Shown here piece by piece: positions 1 through 13,200 of a stretch of 64,000 nucleotides of DNA (its first letter is position 1; each line of letters opens with the position of its first letter). Under the pieces are notes generated by a model, which had not been told where the DNA came from, did not search any database, and saw nothing but the letters and a program-made list of their open reading frames with translations. Both the position numbers and the translations under genes were made by a program. The DNA is taken from NCBI RefSeq assembly GCF_965638725.1, contig NC_134963.1:7385501-7449500 (forward strand). Reading direction: 5' to 3'. Origin of the DNA: Aptenodytes patagonicus. Lineage: Eukaryota; Chordata; Aves; Sphenisciformes; Spheniscidae.

Positions 1-1165
1 CACAAACTACTAAAAGGAGTACAGAACCTCGAACACTGCTGTTAGCCGGCAGAGCAGAAAGCCTGTTTTCAAGCAGACTAGTTATTTATTTAATAGATTA
101 CAAAAAACCTGACATTGCTTTGTTACAGGCAAGCTGCAATGAAAGTCGGTATCTTCTCAGGAATTTCTACTGTAAATCAAACACCTCTTTAGCATTTTCT
201 CCAGCACTATATTACTGCATATCTTTCTAAAAGCTACTTAACATTTTTAGTAGTCACTTTTCAAACCTCAACAGCAAGAGCAATACACTCAAATCCTAGA
301 GGAACAGCTCAGAGAAGAGGTATTTCGTTATGGAGACAGTCAAACCAGTCCTGTGGACTCGGGAGATCTGCAGTTTCATTCCCGAATGACTGAGCTTTGT
401 AGCAACATGGAGCCCAAAGAGCTATTGTCTCCACCTTTAGGAAAGATGCTTAAGGGTCTTGCAGGAAATCCTGCCCTCCTGATCAGAGATAATGAGAACA
501 TCTTTACTAGCAGAATTTTACTTATTTATTTATTAAAAAAAAAAAAAGAAAGAAAAAGAAAGGTGTTTGATAGGACTCTGAACTCTGCCAGGTGTCAGTA
601 TCTGTCTAGAGCGTAGGAAGTAAAACCAACAGAGAGATCAGGACGGGGATGATAGTGGTACAAGGGTCAGAAGTTTGAACCAAAAAAACCCCAAACCAAC
701 ACCAAAGAGTGGGCAGAATCTCAACTAAAAAGCATCAATAAAAGACCTTAAAAAAAAAAAAACCAACAACAAACACCACCACCCACACACCACCACCCAC
801 ACACCCAAATCCAAGGAACAAGTCAAGTACAGTTTTCCTAAGAGCCCGGAGAACTTGTGCCAGGCAGGATTCCTGGAGCAGGAGTGTACATATTAGGTTA
901 AAAAAAAATATATATATATCAGTGCACTGCGTTCTCTGCATTCCAGCTGCTTCCCCACAGGAGGCTTCTGATCAGCCGGGGCCTGGGATGACCTGCGTCA
1001 GGAGCTGGGGTCCTTGCCAAACCCCACGCGCTAGATTGGCGCTCTGCTGCCAACCACATTTCTTAACGCTCTGTTTTCCTATCGGATTCTGGAACAACAG
1101 AACTTCACTTTGCTTAAGATTTCTCAAAGATAGCAGGAGTGGGAGGAGGAGAAAAAAAATCTTAC
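1..1165 (-). other. PPTC7 last intron (partial)
   Basis: Intronic sequence after exon 5. It holds an A/C-rich simple repeat (749-807) and a short TA run near 909-919. I searched it on the minus strand for the expected terminal exon (K-P-D-D-I-T-V) and did not find it. Confidence 0.8.
749..807. repeat. A-run followed by CCA/CA simple repeat
   Basis: A run of 12-13 A is followed by imperfect ACCACC and CACACACC units. It is a low-complexity tract with no coding signal. Confidence 0.8.
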
Positions 1166-1295
1166 CTCTCACATTCAATCCATTGTCACATGCAAACTGT
1201 GCAAACGGCGACATGTAAGTGGGATCATATGCCAGCTCGTGAGCTTGCTCAGCAATGCTTCTTGCAGTCTGCTGTATACTCTCATAGTTGGAGTT
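1166..1295 (-). CDS. PPTC7: PPTC7 coding exon 5
   Basis: Encodes residues 236-278, starting [13 protein letters not shown] and ending [10 protein letters not shown], plus the first base of a Gly codon. The acceptor is TTTAG and the donor is GTAAG (minus strand). It ends in phase 1, so one more coding exon is required downstream. Confidence 0.95.
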
Positions 1296-4200
1296 CTAAA
1301 TTAACGAGGAAAAAAGTTTATTCTTACAAGGAAGGTAGTTGTTTTGCTGATGCGTGTCAGTTTTATAGATCCCTGACTGCCGGATCTCTCTCTCACAGAT
1401 TAGTGCACTAGTTACCACCTTCGCTTCCAAATCATAGAATCATTAAGGTTGGAAAAGACCTCTAAGATCACCGAGTCCAACCGTCGACCCAACACCACCA
1501 CCCACTAAACCATGTCCCTAAGCGCCGCATCTACATGTCTTTTAAATACTTCCAGGGATGGGGACTCAAATGGAACCCTCACCATCTTTTAGGCTTTATC
1601 AATTTGGGTTAGAACTGCAAATCTTTACAACTGAAGTCCAGACCTCTAATCCCTACCAGCAGCTACAAGACTTGGTTTTGGAGGATTTGAGAAACTTAGA
1701 AGACTAATACTCAAAATAGACTAAACAGTCTCACCTGAGGGAAGTAGGATATTTGACAGCTATACTAGCAGTTCTCACTGAAAGAACCATCGTTCCCCCA
1801 CAAAGTAGGCTCTGTTGAAGTAATTATGTTTTACCCCGAATGCGAAGTCTTACTTCTCTGACCCTCTTACGCAAATCGACAAGAGCACACTTGGGGAGAA
1901 GGGGCGCTTTAAAAGTTAGATGAGAAAAAAAATTTATCGAGCATGCAAACTTTCTACGGACCACATTTTAAGTGCCTTTTTTTTTTCCCCTGTTTCAGTA
2001 ACTCTGCTGCTTTACTCCAAGACTTTTCTTACTGAAGCCAACGCGACACGACACCTGCTACTCTTTTTGTTTATAACTATTTTAAAATGCCTTGTCATTT
2101 CAAGAGTCTTCCCCGCAGTTTGGGGAATTAGCAGGCATTTACATGCTTAACTTTTGGCTGAACTTCACAGGGAACCTGGCCTTTCCCAAACACGCCAAAA
2201 GGTGCAGCTCAGCTTTCTTCCACAAGGGAATTCCATCTCCAGCATCTGCCCAGGCTAACCTTACATCTACCCAGCAAAAGGAAGGTGGGAGTACAGCAGA
2301 CAGAGGTATATGATCTGGCCACAGCGTTAAGTAACAGCCACGCCGGTTAGCGTCCAGCCCACCAGGCCCTTCCAAACCATGACAGCATGCCAATACATCT
2401 TCAGTGCTGTCATTACCTTTGCTAACTAGATTAAAGCCTCTTGTGACAGCTCGTGCTCGCGTTTTCCATTTCACAGCACAGCTTCTCAATTTCAGACCTG
2501 AATATTGCACCGAGAAGAGGGGAGAGTGATAGTGGGGACTGCAGAGACAGGGAAACACAAGGGTCCGCCTGATGCGCAGAGGCCTCTCAGACATTTTGTC
2601 TGTAAGGACCCATTCCCTGTCTGACACCACCTTTCAGTTATGTAGCTGCAGGGTAAGAGCAGGCAAAACTTTTTTAAAACCGCGCTATAATTCTACGTTA
2701 ACCTTATTTGCATTTCATAACAAAATACTTTCCTCAGGGAGTTATACATATTGATATCTCCTAAGTATACTTTCCTTTCTGTAATTAAATAGCCTTCAGC
2801 TAAATGTTCTCATCCAAATTAAAATATTTTAATGTATTTTTACTATTTAAAAAGAACGTGTGTGGTCACTAACCTGGAAAAGTTGCCAGGAATTTTTTTT
2901 TTTTTTTTTACAGAACATTAAAAATTTTCAAGCACACGCAACCCACAATTCAGACAGCCCATACTACTTTAGAATTACTGTTTTATAACCCTTCAGAAAA
3001 GCTTCAAATTATCTTTAAGTATACAGCCCCCCCCCCTCAAATAACCCATGAGAGAACGCTGTATTTTCATGTATATAATCCACAACCTGCAAGTACAGAT
3101 AAAATACAATGCGTGAGCAGCTGGCCAAGGGCAGTGCCTGCTATTGAACATCTCCCCCTTTCCCTTCCTCCCATCACTAGTTAGTGACGTGGTACCAGCT
3201 GCTACTCAGGAAATTTATGCCCAAGCTGCTGCTTCTGGATTCAGCCTGGGTGCAGATCCAAGAGGCAGCGCTTTGGGGTCAGTGGCCCTTTCTACCACTC
3301 ACATGTGGTATTAGCTGCAAAGTCTCTAAACGATAGCACTTTGCAGTGGGTCTCATATAAAATACGAAAGTTACATGCATAAAAAGTAATGGTAGTAACT
3401 ATAAGGGATAACCAGTGCAAAAGATGAGAGATTCAGAATATACACACTTACCTTCAGCTTTTTTAACTCCTGCAGAATCATGTAGTCAGGCATGTTGTCA
3501 AACAGTCCGTCTGTTGCAGTCAAAATAATGTCTCCAAGTTGGACATCAAAAGAAGTACTGTCAGCAGCATCAGGGCTGTGAAGATGACAGATATGTTAAA
3601 GAAAAGGACTCCAGCTTTCACTAAGACACCAAGCAATGTCAAACTAGCACATCAACAGCTTTTGTAACTCACTACTGTTATGTATTTTTCTGCAAAGGAA
3701 AGAAATAATCACTAACTGTGGAGCTTTTGCACCAGGATGGCTTGTCAAGAAAGCTACAACAGAAGAACTGTGATTGCAAACAGGTATGGTTCCAGCTATT
3801 ACACAAAGGATTTGCATTTAAAATTCCCAGATGAACAATCCTGCAAACTAATCCGCTTCACAAGTGTATCTCCATGGAAACCATTAAGTAGAATGGCAGC
3901 TCAGGGCTTCCTTCTCACTCATCTTAAATATGTAAGAGAGCTATACTTGAAAGGACAATTCATAACAGGAACGGCCAAAACACTCAAGGATACTGAATCA
4001 CTTTCTAATGCAATGGAATATGAAACATGGCTGGAAATCGCTACCAGGAGACCATAGCCAGTTGGTCTACTTATGTCTAATACATTACACAATACCAAGG
4101 GGGGGGGGGGAGGAAAAAAAATCTATTTTGGCCATGAATATTGCTGCAAAATCTGATTCTCAGAAGCAGCATAATGACAAACCCTTCATTTTTAAAGATT

Positions 4201-7200
4201 CTTCAGGGGTCTTTAAAAGGGAGAAGCTGCTGCATCCCATGCCATTTGGCTATGCCAAAAAGCAGAAGAGCTGCTTTGCTCAACTGATTCGTAGCTTCAG
4301 GAAGGCTAATAGAGTTAGGATTGCCTGCCTATGCCCATATATAGCCAAATTTAACATTAAACTGGGACAACAAATAAAAAAAAAGTACTGGAGAAGCATT
4401 TAGACAACACACGAGTACTAATTAACATCAAGAACAGTGCAGAAACTAGCCAGAAAGCTATAATCATGATTCAGAATTGAAGTGTGGGAGCTCATTTATC
4501 TTGCACTTTCCTTATTACGTGATGACTCAGATTACTTTGCTTTCCTGACTTCCACTGGACATTATCAATTATCCTTGTGCTTTTTGGTTTTTGTCTTCCA
4601 ATGGATGACAGAGAATCTCAGAAAAATTAAGATTTTTACAGCTCTGCAATTTCAGTCATTTATTTTTAGTCTAATAAAGAGGTTAGATTATTTAAGGGTT
4701 CTAATTTCAGAGTTCTACCCTAGCTTCCTCTCTGCAGTCTTATGATGAGTAATAAAACCACATCCAAGAATGGTCAGGAGTTTCAACAACTTAACTAACA
4801 TTTTCAGAAAGAGCTATTTTGGCATTAAAGTCACAACCCTTACTGCATCAGCCTTGATACTTCACAGAATCATAGAATCATTTCAGTTGGAAAAGACCCT
4901 TAAGATCACTGAGTCCAAACCTTGTATCAAAACTTAAGATGTCTATTGCATTCCCTGTATACTATGGTCACTCTTTGAAGATCCCTTTATCATCTTCCTG
5001 TATTCAGAAGAGGGCTATCACTTTAACGAGTGTATAACCATTGACTCGAGAGCTGTATTTTAATATATATTTGAAAGCCGATTTTTTTTTTTTTTAATTT
5101 TATATTACTGGTGAGACTTCACAAAGTCAGAGGATGGATCAGCCTGACATTCTTAGGGGAAAACACAAGTACAAGTCTGCCTTTGAAACAACTCATTTCT
5201 GTGAACAGATTGTCCTTTCCTAATACTCTCGTTTCCCAGCTTGGTGTTCCGCCAAACAGTTTTTTTTGCTCGTTTTGGTCAAATACAATATGCTATTTGG
5301 AAACACAAGTTACAGTCACATGTCCCTCTGCTCTATTCTTCAAGTACTTGCTACCTCACTGCCAAGATATCTAAATTAGTGTACTCCAAACCAGTCTCAA
5401 GAGAGTACTGACAGGGACTGGGAACAAAAGCTACTGGTAAAGCAAGCCACTCATGCCGGATGACTGGCGGATATACCAGCTGCAGTCTTATTACCGCAGC
5501 TTTCTCGAACAATGTCTTTCCATGGATCAGAACATGCCTAGTGCACACCACAGACTATGGGAATATGCCATCATGAATGAAAAATCATTAGCCCAATAAA
5601 TTCAGACTGTGCAACAGCGTACAAAGTTTGTTAAGTGCAAGGCGAGAAGTGTTCACATTACCTGAAGACGGGGCAGGGGGGCAGGTATAAGACCCTTTGA
5701 TTGGATACATGCTTAAATCCCATGCGCTACGCTGCACTATACGAAGAGCGCTGTAGCAGCAAAACTGCAACCTTTAGGGAGTTGATATCACAGATTAAAA
5801 ATTTAAGATCCTCTCCCATCTTACCTGTCACTTAAGACAACTCCTTCTGCTTCTGGTGGAGCTATTGACAGTTGGAACGGAGTGTTGAAGTAATGCTGCT
5901 GCTCATCAGATCGATGTACTACTTCTCCTCCTCTGACTACCAAAAATCCAGAGTCTCCCAAGTTGGCTGTATGTAAACGATGACTTGTTCTGTCCAGAAC
6001 TACTATACAAGCTGTACTGCTTCCTGGAAGCAAACAGAATATGGTAACTGAAGTTAGCCTTGCAGAATTTGTTTATTCTTTCACCGATTTGATTCACAGT
6101 GCAATTATTCAAATTTTTATCAAAGCTTACAGATCGGGAGAAATGGAAATACTCAATAATGCCAAAATTAATATACACTAAAAATAGCAAAACGCTAGAA
6201 ATCTTTGCAAGACAAACTATGATTTTTGTATAGAACTTACTTTTCCTGCTCTGATTTTGGTAAGCACATTATGCTGACAAATACCTGTTTTGTCCACTTT
6301 ATTTACAGTTTTCTATCCCAACACGTCAGCACATTCCTATAGGACTGGATTTACAGAAGTCACATAAAATACTGAAATTCCGAAATCATTGAGATAATAG
6401 AATTCTAGTAGCATCCATACAATGCTAGGTGCTCTCCACACAGTTTCACTCATCAGCTGTAAATAAACCATGCCAAGTAAAGAACTGCTTGCAATTAAGT
6501 ATTAGGTATTATTGCATTACTCTTGTCAGAACATTAAAATGCTTTTCTTCATCACATGGCTCTGTAGAGCTATCTTCATGTTTAAAAAAATAATAATCCT
6601 GTCACATCTTCAGGATACTAACTTCACAAGTTTAAAAAAAACATGTTTCAGAGACAAATACTATTCCGGATTAAAGTCAGACAGAACGGAAACGTATCTA
6701 CTTGTCAAGCATGCTCAGAACTACCCCAGCCATGCCTGAGGCCACTGAGGAATTCTTGATTCATTCACTGGGAAGTAGCCACCAACTGTGCTTGGTTGCA
6801 AGCCACAAAAATAACTGTATTGCAAAGATACCCATCCACAGACTAAGTCCTTCACAGCAAACGGCAATCACTTAATTTCTGCAAATAGGATAGCACATCC
6901 ACCAAAAGAACTTTCATTCCTGAAGAGCGTGAAATACAGCTAAAGCATTTCTTCTTGACTTCTGCCTCTAACATAAGTCCCCATATCACCGGCTGGTGAA
7001 GAGTCTTCATCTTCCATCCTAACGTTCTTCCAGCAGAAGTTTCCAAGCACAGCTATGTGTTGGACAGACCACAAGCTTGCAATGAGCTAAACTTACAATC
7101 AAGCTTGCTAGTGCAGAAGTCCAGCTGGCTCCAGGCATCACCTGTTCCAGATGTTTCCCTTTCTAATACAGGGAGTTCCCTGCAATACACTTGCACTTAA

Positions 7201-10200
7201 TTTGTTCTCTAGTGAATATATAGGACCTTCTCCACTCTTAGTGAATGCTAAGTCAAAGCAGTATCTTAGGAAAAATTCAGATTTTATATGTGACAGCGTC
7301 CAAGATTGTTTTGCAATACAAGAATAGTGTTTAAATAAATGGCACGGTTTCCTCCCACTTCAGTTTTATTTTAAAATATTTGCTAGATTCAATTCTGATG
7401 AACTAAGTACCAAGACTCAAAGCACAACAGCAAGGAAAACTTATTGCCTAATGATTCCTCCTTAATGAAGTCCTCTCCCTTCACTTTATTTTAAAGAAAC
7501 TCTAAATGCTCATTGCTGTGGTAATTCCAGGGTTTTATTTATAGTTCTAAAAATACTGTTCTCTGTTAAAGGAGAAACACTAAGGATCATTAGTTTCAAA
7601 TTCTAACTCTATTAGCAGAGTGTAACTAGGAGGCCATGTGTGGAATGCAGATCTTGTGACTCAGCATATGCCGCTTTTCAGAATTCAAAAGGTCAAGCCA
7701 AGCAGGGCTGCCTCCGTCTACAAAGCCGTTGTGAGAGCTCTTACCAGTGGCCCACTTTGTAGATCACTTACAGCTACATCTGCTTTGCACAAACAAGCAC
7801 TATTAAACACACAAAATCCTAATGTAATTACCGACCACTGCTATTTTAGTGATACTTAAGGTCACTTCTGAGGTTCGGACCTATTCTTTAGGCATATAAT
7901 GTGAGAACATCTGTTCCGAAGCTCAGACGACAAGTTAAATATAGCTTACGCAGCATTCTTCTGGCATAGAAGTTTAAGGTCAGGTGAGAAGCATGCGTAT
8001 CATGCAGGGTAACGCTTTCTTGGTGCATAAGAGGTCACATGCTGTTTAGAAAAGTATTCTGTTTTCAAGGTTGTCAGCTGAAGCCAAATGTTACCTCTCT
8101 ATATGCCCACCATTCCCAAAGCAGCTGGATGCCCTGCCTAAAATCAACTTTGACACAAAATATGCTAAGCATCTACTTTAGTTTGTTTTCAAAAAAATCT
8201 GTAATGAATCCCACACAAAGAATTATAACAATAATATATGGTACCAGTGATTGTATGATATAAACTACTTAAGTCAACCAATTAGGTTTAAAGTTCATTG
8301 GACATAAAAGGCAACAGGAGCAGTAAGGCAAGGAATGAGCAGAACTGCATCCAATTATCATCAGAAAATATTTTTGCTTGCATAGCTTAAGCAAAAAGCC
8401 ACAACCAACCATTAAGAGTTTTTAACAGAGAACAGTTATTTATACATACGTAACAGAGGGAATGAGTGCACATGCCATAGCGTATTCTACTGCTGAACTC
8501 GTTTTGCAGACTCTCTGCAAGCACTGGTGAATTACCGCCCTTCACACACAACGGCAGTTTGCCTTTTATTTTTTTTTTATATATATACACACACACACAC
8601 AAACATTCCCTGCATTACTGAATGAATCAAGACAGTTTTTAAACATACAAGAGAAAATAAGGATGCTACCAAGAGAACTACATTTCTGAGGTTTTTTTCG
8701 TTAATTAAAAGAAGGTAACTGCCTGCAAATCTGTTGTAGAAGCTGACAACAGATTTAAGCAACCTTGACTAAGTATATGTCTAGATAACATACAACACAG
8801 ATCCAATTTATGTATTCTTCCTCTCTTACCAAGCAAAGGTACTTTGTTCTGCAGCAGCTCACAATAACCTGCGGTGAGAATCCCAACAGGATTGCTTGGT
8901 ACGAACCGTCCTTCTTTTACTAAACGTTCACATGTTCGCATAAGAGTCCCTGAGAACTGAGAAGGGTCAACCCCATAGTCTCTCCAGCCACCTACACCAT
9001 CTGCTACCCCTAGAAGAAAACAGAAAACAAGAGTTATATGAACACAAATGCTTTCCGAAACAAGGTTTTTAATTTTTGACATCACTTATGACATTCAGTA
9101 ACTAAAAAGTAGGACACAGCCCCTGCTTGAAAAACATTTTTGATTAAGAAAAAAAATTGAGCATTTAAGATAACTTCTGACATCAGCTCCTAGACAAATC
9201 TCTAAAAATAATCTGAATTGCTGAAGAGAAGGTAAAAGTCTAATGCTGAGAACTCTGTGAGGACACTGACTTCACTAGAGAACAACTAATGGGGAATTTG
9301 GGAGGAAGGAGAAGGATTCAATCACATTAACCTTTGATTAGCCCATTAAAAAGGAAGAAGAGTTTTTATTAGTTTTAAATATGAAGGTTGTTAAGATTTT
9401 AAATAGGATAGAAACGATAAAGAAACTCTTCCCCACTATTCAGCAGCCCTTTAGTTTTTTCTCAAGCTACTTGCTCATATGAAGGATAATGCTTTCTATA
9501 TGGTAGTATCAATTTCTGTAGAAACTAAACTTCCATTTTAAAAGTGTGTTCAAAAACCCACGCAACCAACACAATGCTGGGACCTACCCCTGCAAGGATA
9601 GTTTGTTGCTTACAGCTTCAGCCAAGCAAGAGAATGAAAACTGACTATGATCCAGTCAATTTTCATTCAGTTATTAAAAACAACCTGGATAGCAGAAAAT
9701 TAGATCAATTCTGCCAAAACTTGGGAAGCTTCTGAGCAACCGTAGAGGCAAATAGCGAAGATGCACATAGAAAAGGGGGGTGGTCAGAGGGAGATAAACA
9801 ACAGATATGATATTCTGCTGCTCATTTGGCTAAAGTATTTTGAACTCCCTCCATTTGCTTTAACAATAAAAGTAAAATACTGTCCAAAGGTATTATTTAT
9901 GAGATAAAAATATTTCTACTTGGAAATTTTTCAAAAAATCTTCTTGATCCTCAGCATGTAAGGAACTAACCATTTCAAGCACAGGTTTCTGTAACATAAT
10001 AAAGCTAAAATACTATGTTCATGATAAAAGCACAAAGAGCCAATTTCAGAGCTCAGATTGTGCTGAAGAACAACAGCCTCCTCAGAAAAAAAATGCCGCT
10101 ATTAGCAAAGGCATGAAAATTTGACTGAGAAGGTAAAACTAAGTTTGCCTCATCTACAAATGCCCTTCAGACGGGACACCATCTGAAACTGAGACGGAAG

Positions 10201-13200
10201 GTTTAGAGCCAACCTTGGCACGAACTATAATCTGACAGGAGGTTATAGCCAGATTCTGAACAGCCTATCAACATTAATCAGATTTCTCCCAAAAATAGTG
10301 TACAACCTTTTAGACACCTGCTTTGTCCGTTTGCTTTCTTAGGACAACACTATACGAAGGCAGATCTCTGTATTCACCTCTTGAGACCAGACCCTGGGAA
10401 GAAGCTCATGCAAAAGCAACCCTGGCATTCACAGAAATGCCTTTTCTGGTTTCTTCAAGAACAAACTAATTCTTTCTTTACAGGTCCCACAACTTCAGGT
10501 TAATACTGGATTAACCCTTCGCTTTCTGCTGGCACGCAGACAAGTCTAGAATAAGAGATTATCAGGAAAAAGTTCTAGATCTATAACTTGAAATAGAAAC
10601 TAAGCTTCAGTTTGGATGATGATGCTTGCTTTACATGAAGTAACCAGATAAGCGGCTTTTTTCCCTTTAAGATGAACACAATCCAGATGTATTTTTGCTA
10701 GCCGAATACAGCATTGCTTCACTGACAACAGGGTTAATGCAATGAAAAGATGATGTTTGACAAGTACTGTCCAAAGCTGTTGGCTCCTACGGTAGTTACA
10801 AAACAAGCTCATCAGAAGTTACAGAGTTCCCTCAAGCGATCAGTAAACCATTCTTGCATTAGTCTTCTTGGGAAATATTTAAACAGAAACACTACAGCAT
10901 TAGTATACAGTACAAGAAAGCCATCATAGCAAGCACCTGATAAAGTTAATTATCAAAACCTATTTCAATTTTTAAAGCAAAAATAAGAGTATGCTACCTG
11001 ATTTTCTTTGCCCACTTCTTATTCCAGGCAGGAAATCTGAATCCGTAATCATGGCAACACACTTCATACTCTATCTTGAGCCATGAAATGGCTTTGTCTG
11101 CCTGCTTTCCTGTCTGCTTTTTGCAAGCTATAAACAGCTTTAAGTACATTCTGCCAGTGCCTTCCAAAACAATCATCCTCTAGACGGTCCACAAGGAGGT
11201 CCTCTGACTTAGCTTAAGAGAACAGATTGTCTGCTTAAGAATCAACAAGACAGTTGTGCATTCCTTCTCCATCGCTGGCACAGAAGCAAACGGGACCATC
11301 GCATTCATGAGCAGGCCCCGGAGTATGCTTTCACTGTAATACCTCCACGACACCTCATCAGCTCACTAACTCATGTGCCACCACTGGCATCTGTTTCTTG
11401 TCCTTGCCCAAAATGGACAATTTGGGTTTTTTCGCAAAGGTTTGGGATTTTTTTTTCCCCTCTTTTTCTTTTTTTTATTAAATTGTATCTCTTAAAGATA
11501 GGTCAGTTCATTTAACTTAAGCTAAATGACCTTGTTGGCTCCCAAACCATGGTTCATGAACACTGCCAGAGCAGCCGAATGCTTCCTCCTGCTCCGGCAC
11601 AGAGCCAGGAATTACTGCTGCCATCGAGATCAATGGCAGTACACAGGCAAAGCACACTCAAGAAGCCCTATACCACACAGTGCCACCTACAAAACAAACA
11701 TCCACCTTTATTGTTTTTGCCTTAGAAGAAGATTTTTACATTCCCTAAGATCTTTAGCCATCCTGTCCTACCTTCAGCATGGTTTTAAAATAAAAACAGT
11801 ATCTTTACATTCTACGTTCTCAACCTAAACTAAACAGTTTTATGGGAAAGGAATATATGATTTTAAAACAGATTGAATAAACTGCTACTGAAATAGATGA
11901 AATGTAAATGAGAATACAGTTTAAGAAAACTTTGTGATATTTGATATACAGCAAACAAGGAGCAAAACTATTTGTGAGATATTTCAAACTCCCGAAGTAG
12001 CAAGGACTGAAAACTCAACTCATAAAAATGGACTGCTATTATGTAATAGCATGTTTTCCCTCTGTCACCAAAGGAAAATTCAAGAGTACTGCTATTGGCA
12101 GCATCACTGCCAAGGAATAACGCCAAGCTCTAGTCATTTATATTATCTTTGTTTTCATCTAAGACAAAAAAACCTGTAAATATTCAAAATAACTACTGTT
12201 TTAACAAGTGAAAAAGATTACTCAGGTTTTCATTTTCTTACATTTCACCATAAAACATTAAACACTGTCTTCCAGTATCCAGCATTTAACTTAAAATAAC
12301 CATCTTACAAAATAGGAATCACAGGACGTTTAAGACAAACTGCATGGATGAGAAGAATTGCTGAAATTGAACTGTACACAATCCTTGATTTTTTCTAAGC
12401 TATTCAGTAAATCAGAAAATTTTATAGAAAGAATGTTTCTTTGGATATTCCCTATGTTCAAGCCTATGCAGAAATTACACAAATGTCCATGTGACAAAGT
12501 GAAATGCCTATGGCTAGATGAACAACCACTATAAATAAAGCAATTGAAAATTTCACAATAAATCACTTCAAAAGAGTAAATGCTTCTCAAGTATTTAACT
12601 GTATTATGGAGACCTTTCAGAATCTTTGAGAGTTAACACTCCACTACATTGCCTTCTGCTGGAAAACACACAAATACTACTGCCAGATTAAATACTCGCT
12701 GCATGTGTCAGTCCAAAAACTGGCTCTTTCTAACTTCTTAAAGATTCAGTGTATCAAGATCTCTCATAGAGAGACAGTTGTAATGAAGTTTCAAGACAAA
12801 GCACAACTGACAGATACTGCAGCACTGAAACTGAGCAAGTGAAGATACTGGCACTGCAACTTGTTAAAATGTATTTCAAAACGCTAAAAGCACTGGGATA
12901 CAATACCAGTTGAAATGCAAACGTAAAGTTGTTTTGACTGCCAAGACATAAGGTTAACTGCAGAAGCCCAGGGAACAACCAGCCAGTGCTTTTCACCGCA
13001 CACTTTTGTAAGTCAGAACCAGATGTTCTATCTAGTTCAGAGCAAATATAAACTAAACAGGCTTGAAGTTCAGAACAAAGCCACAATACTAATCAAACCC
13101 TGTTTAATATAAATTGCGTTATGAGTGGAAGTTCTGGCTAGCTGGTAAACTAACCTGCCCATGGTCAGAGTCCAAAAGTATCGCCCTGTCCCAAAAATCT

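Noticed and set aside
1-1165. Terminal exon of PPTC7 inside the window
   Set aside because: No minus-strand match to the expected K-P-D-D-I-T-V-L-L ending could be found, so the exon is placed outside.
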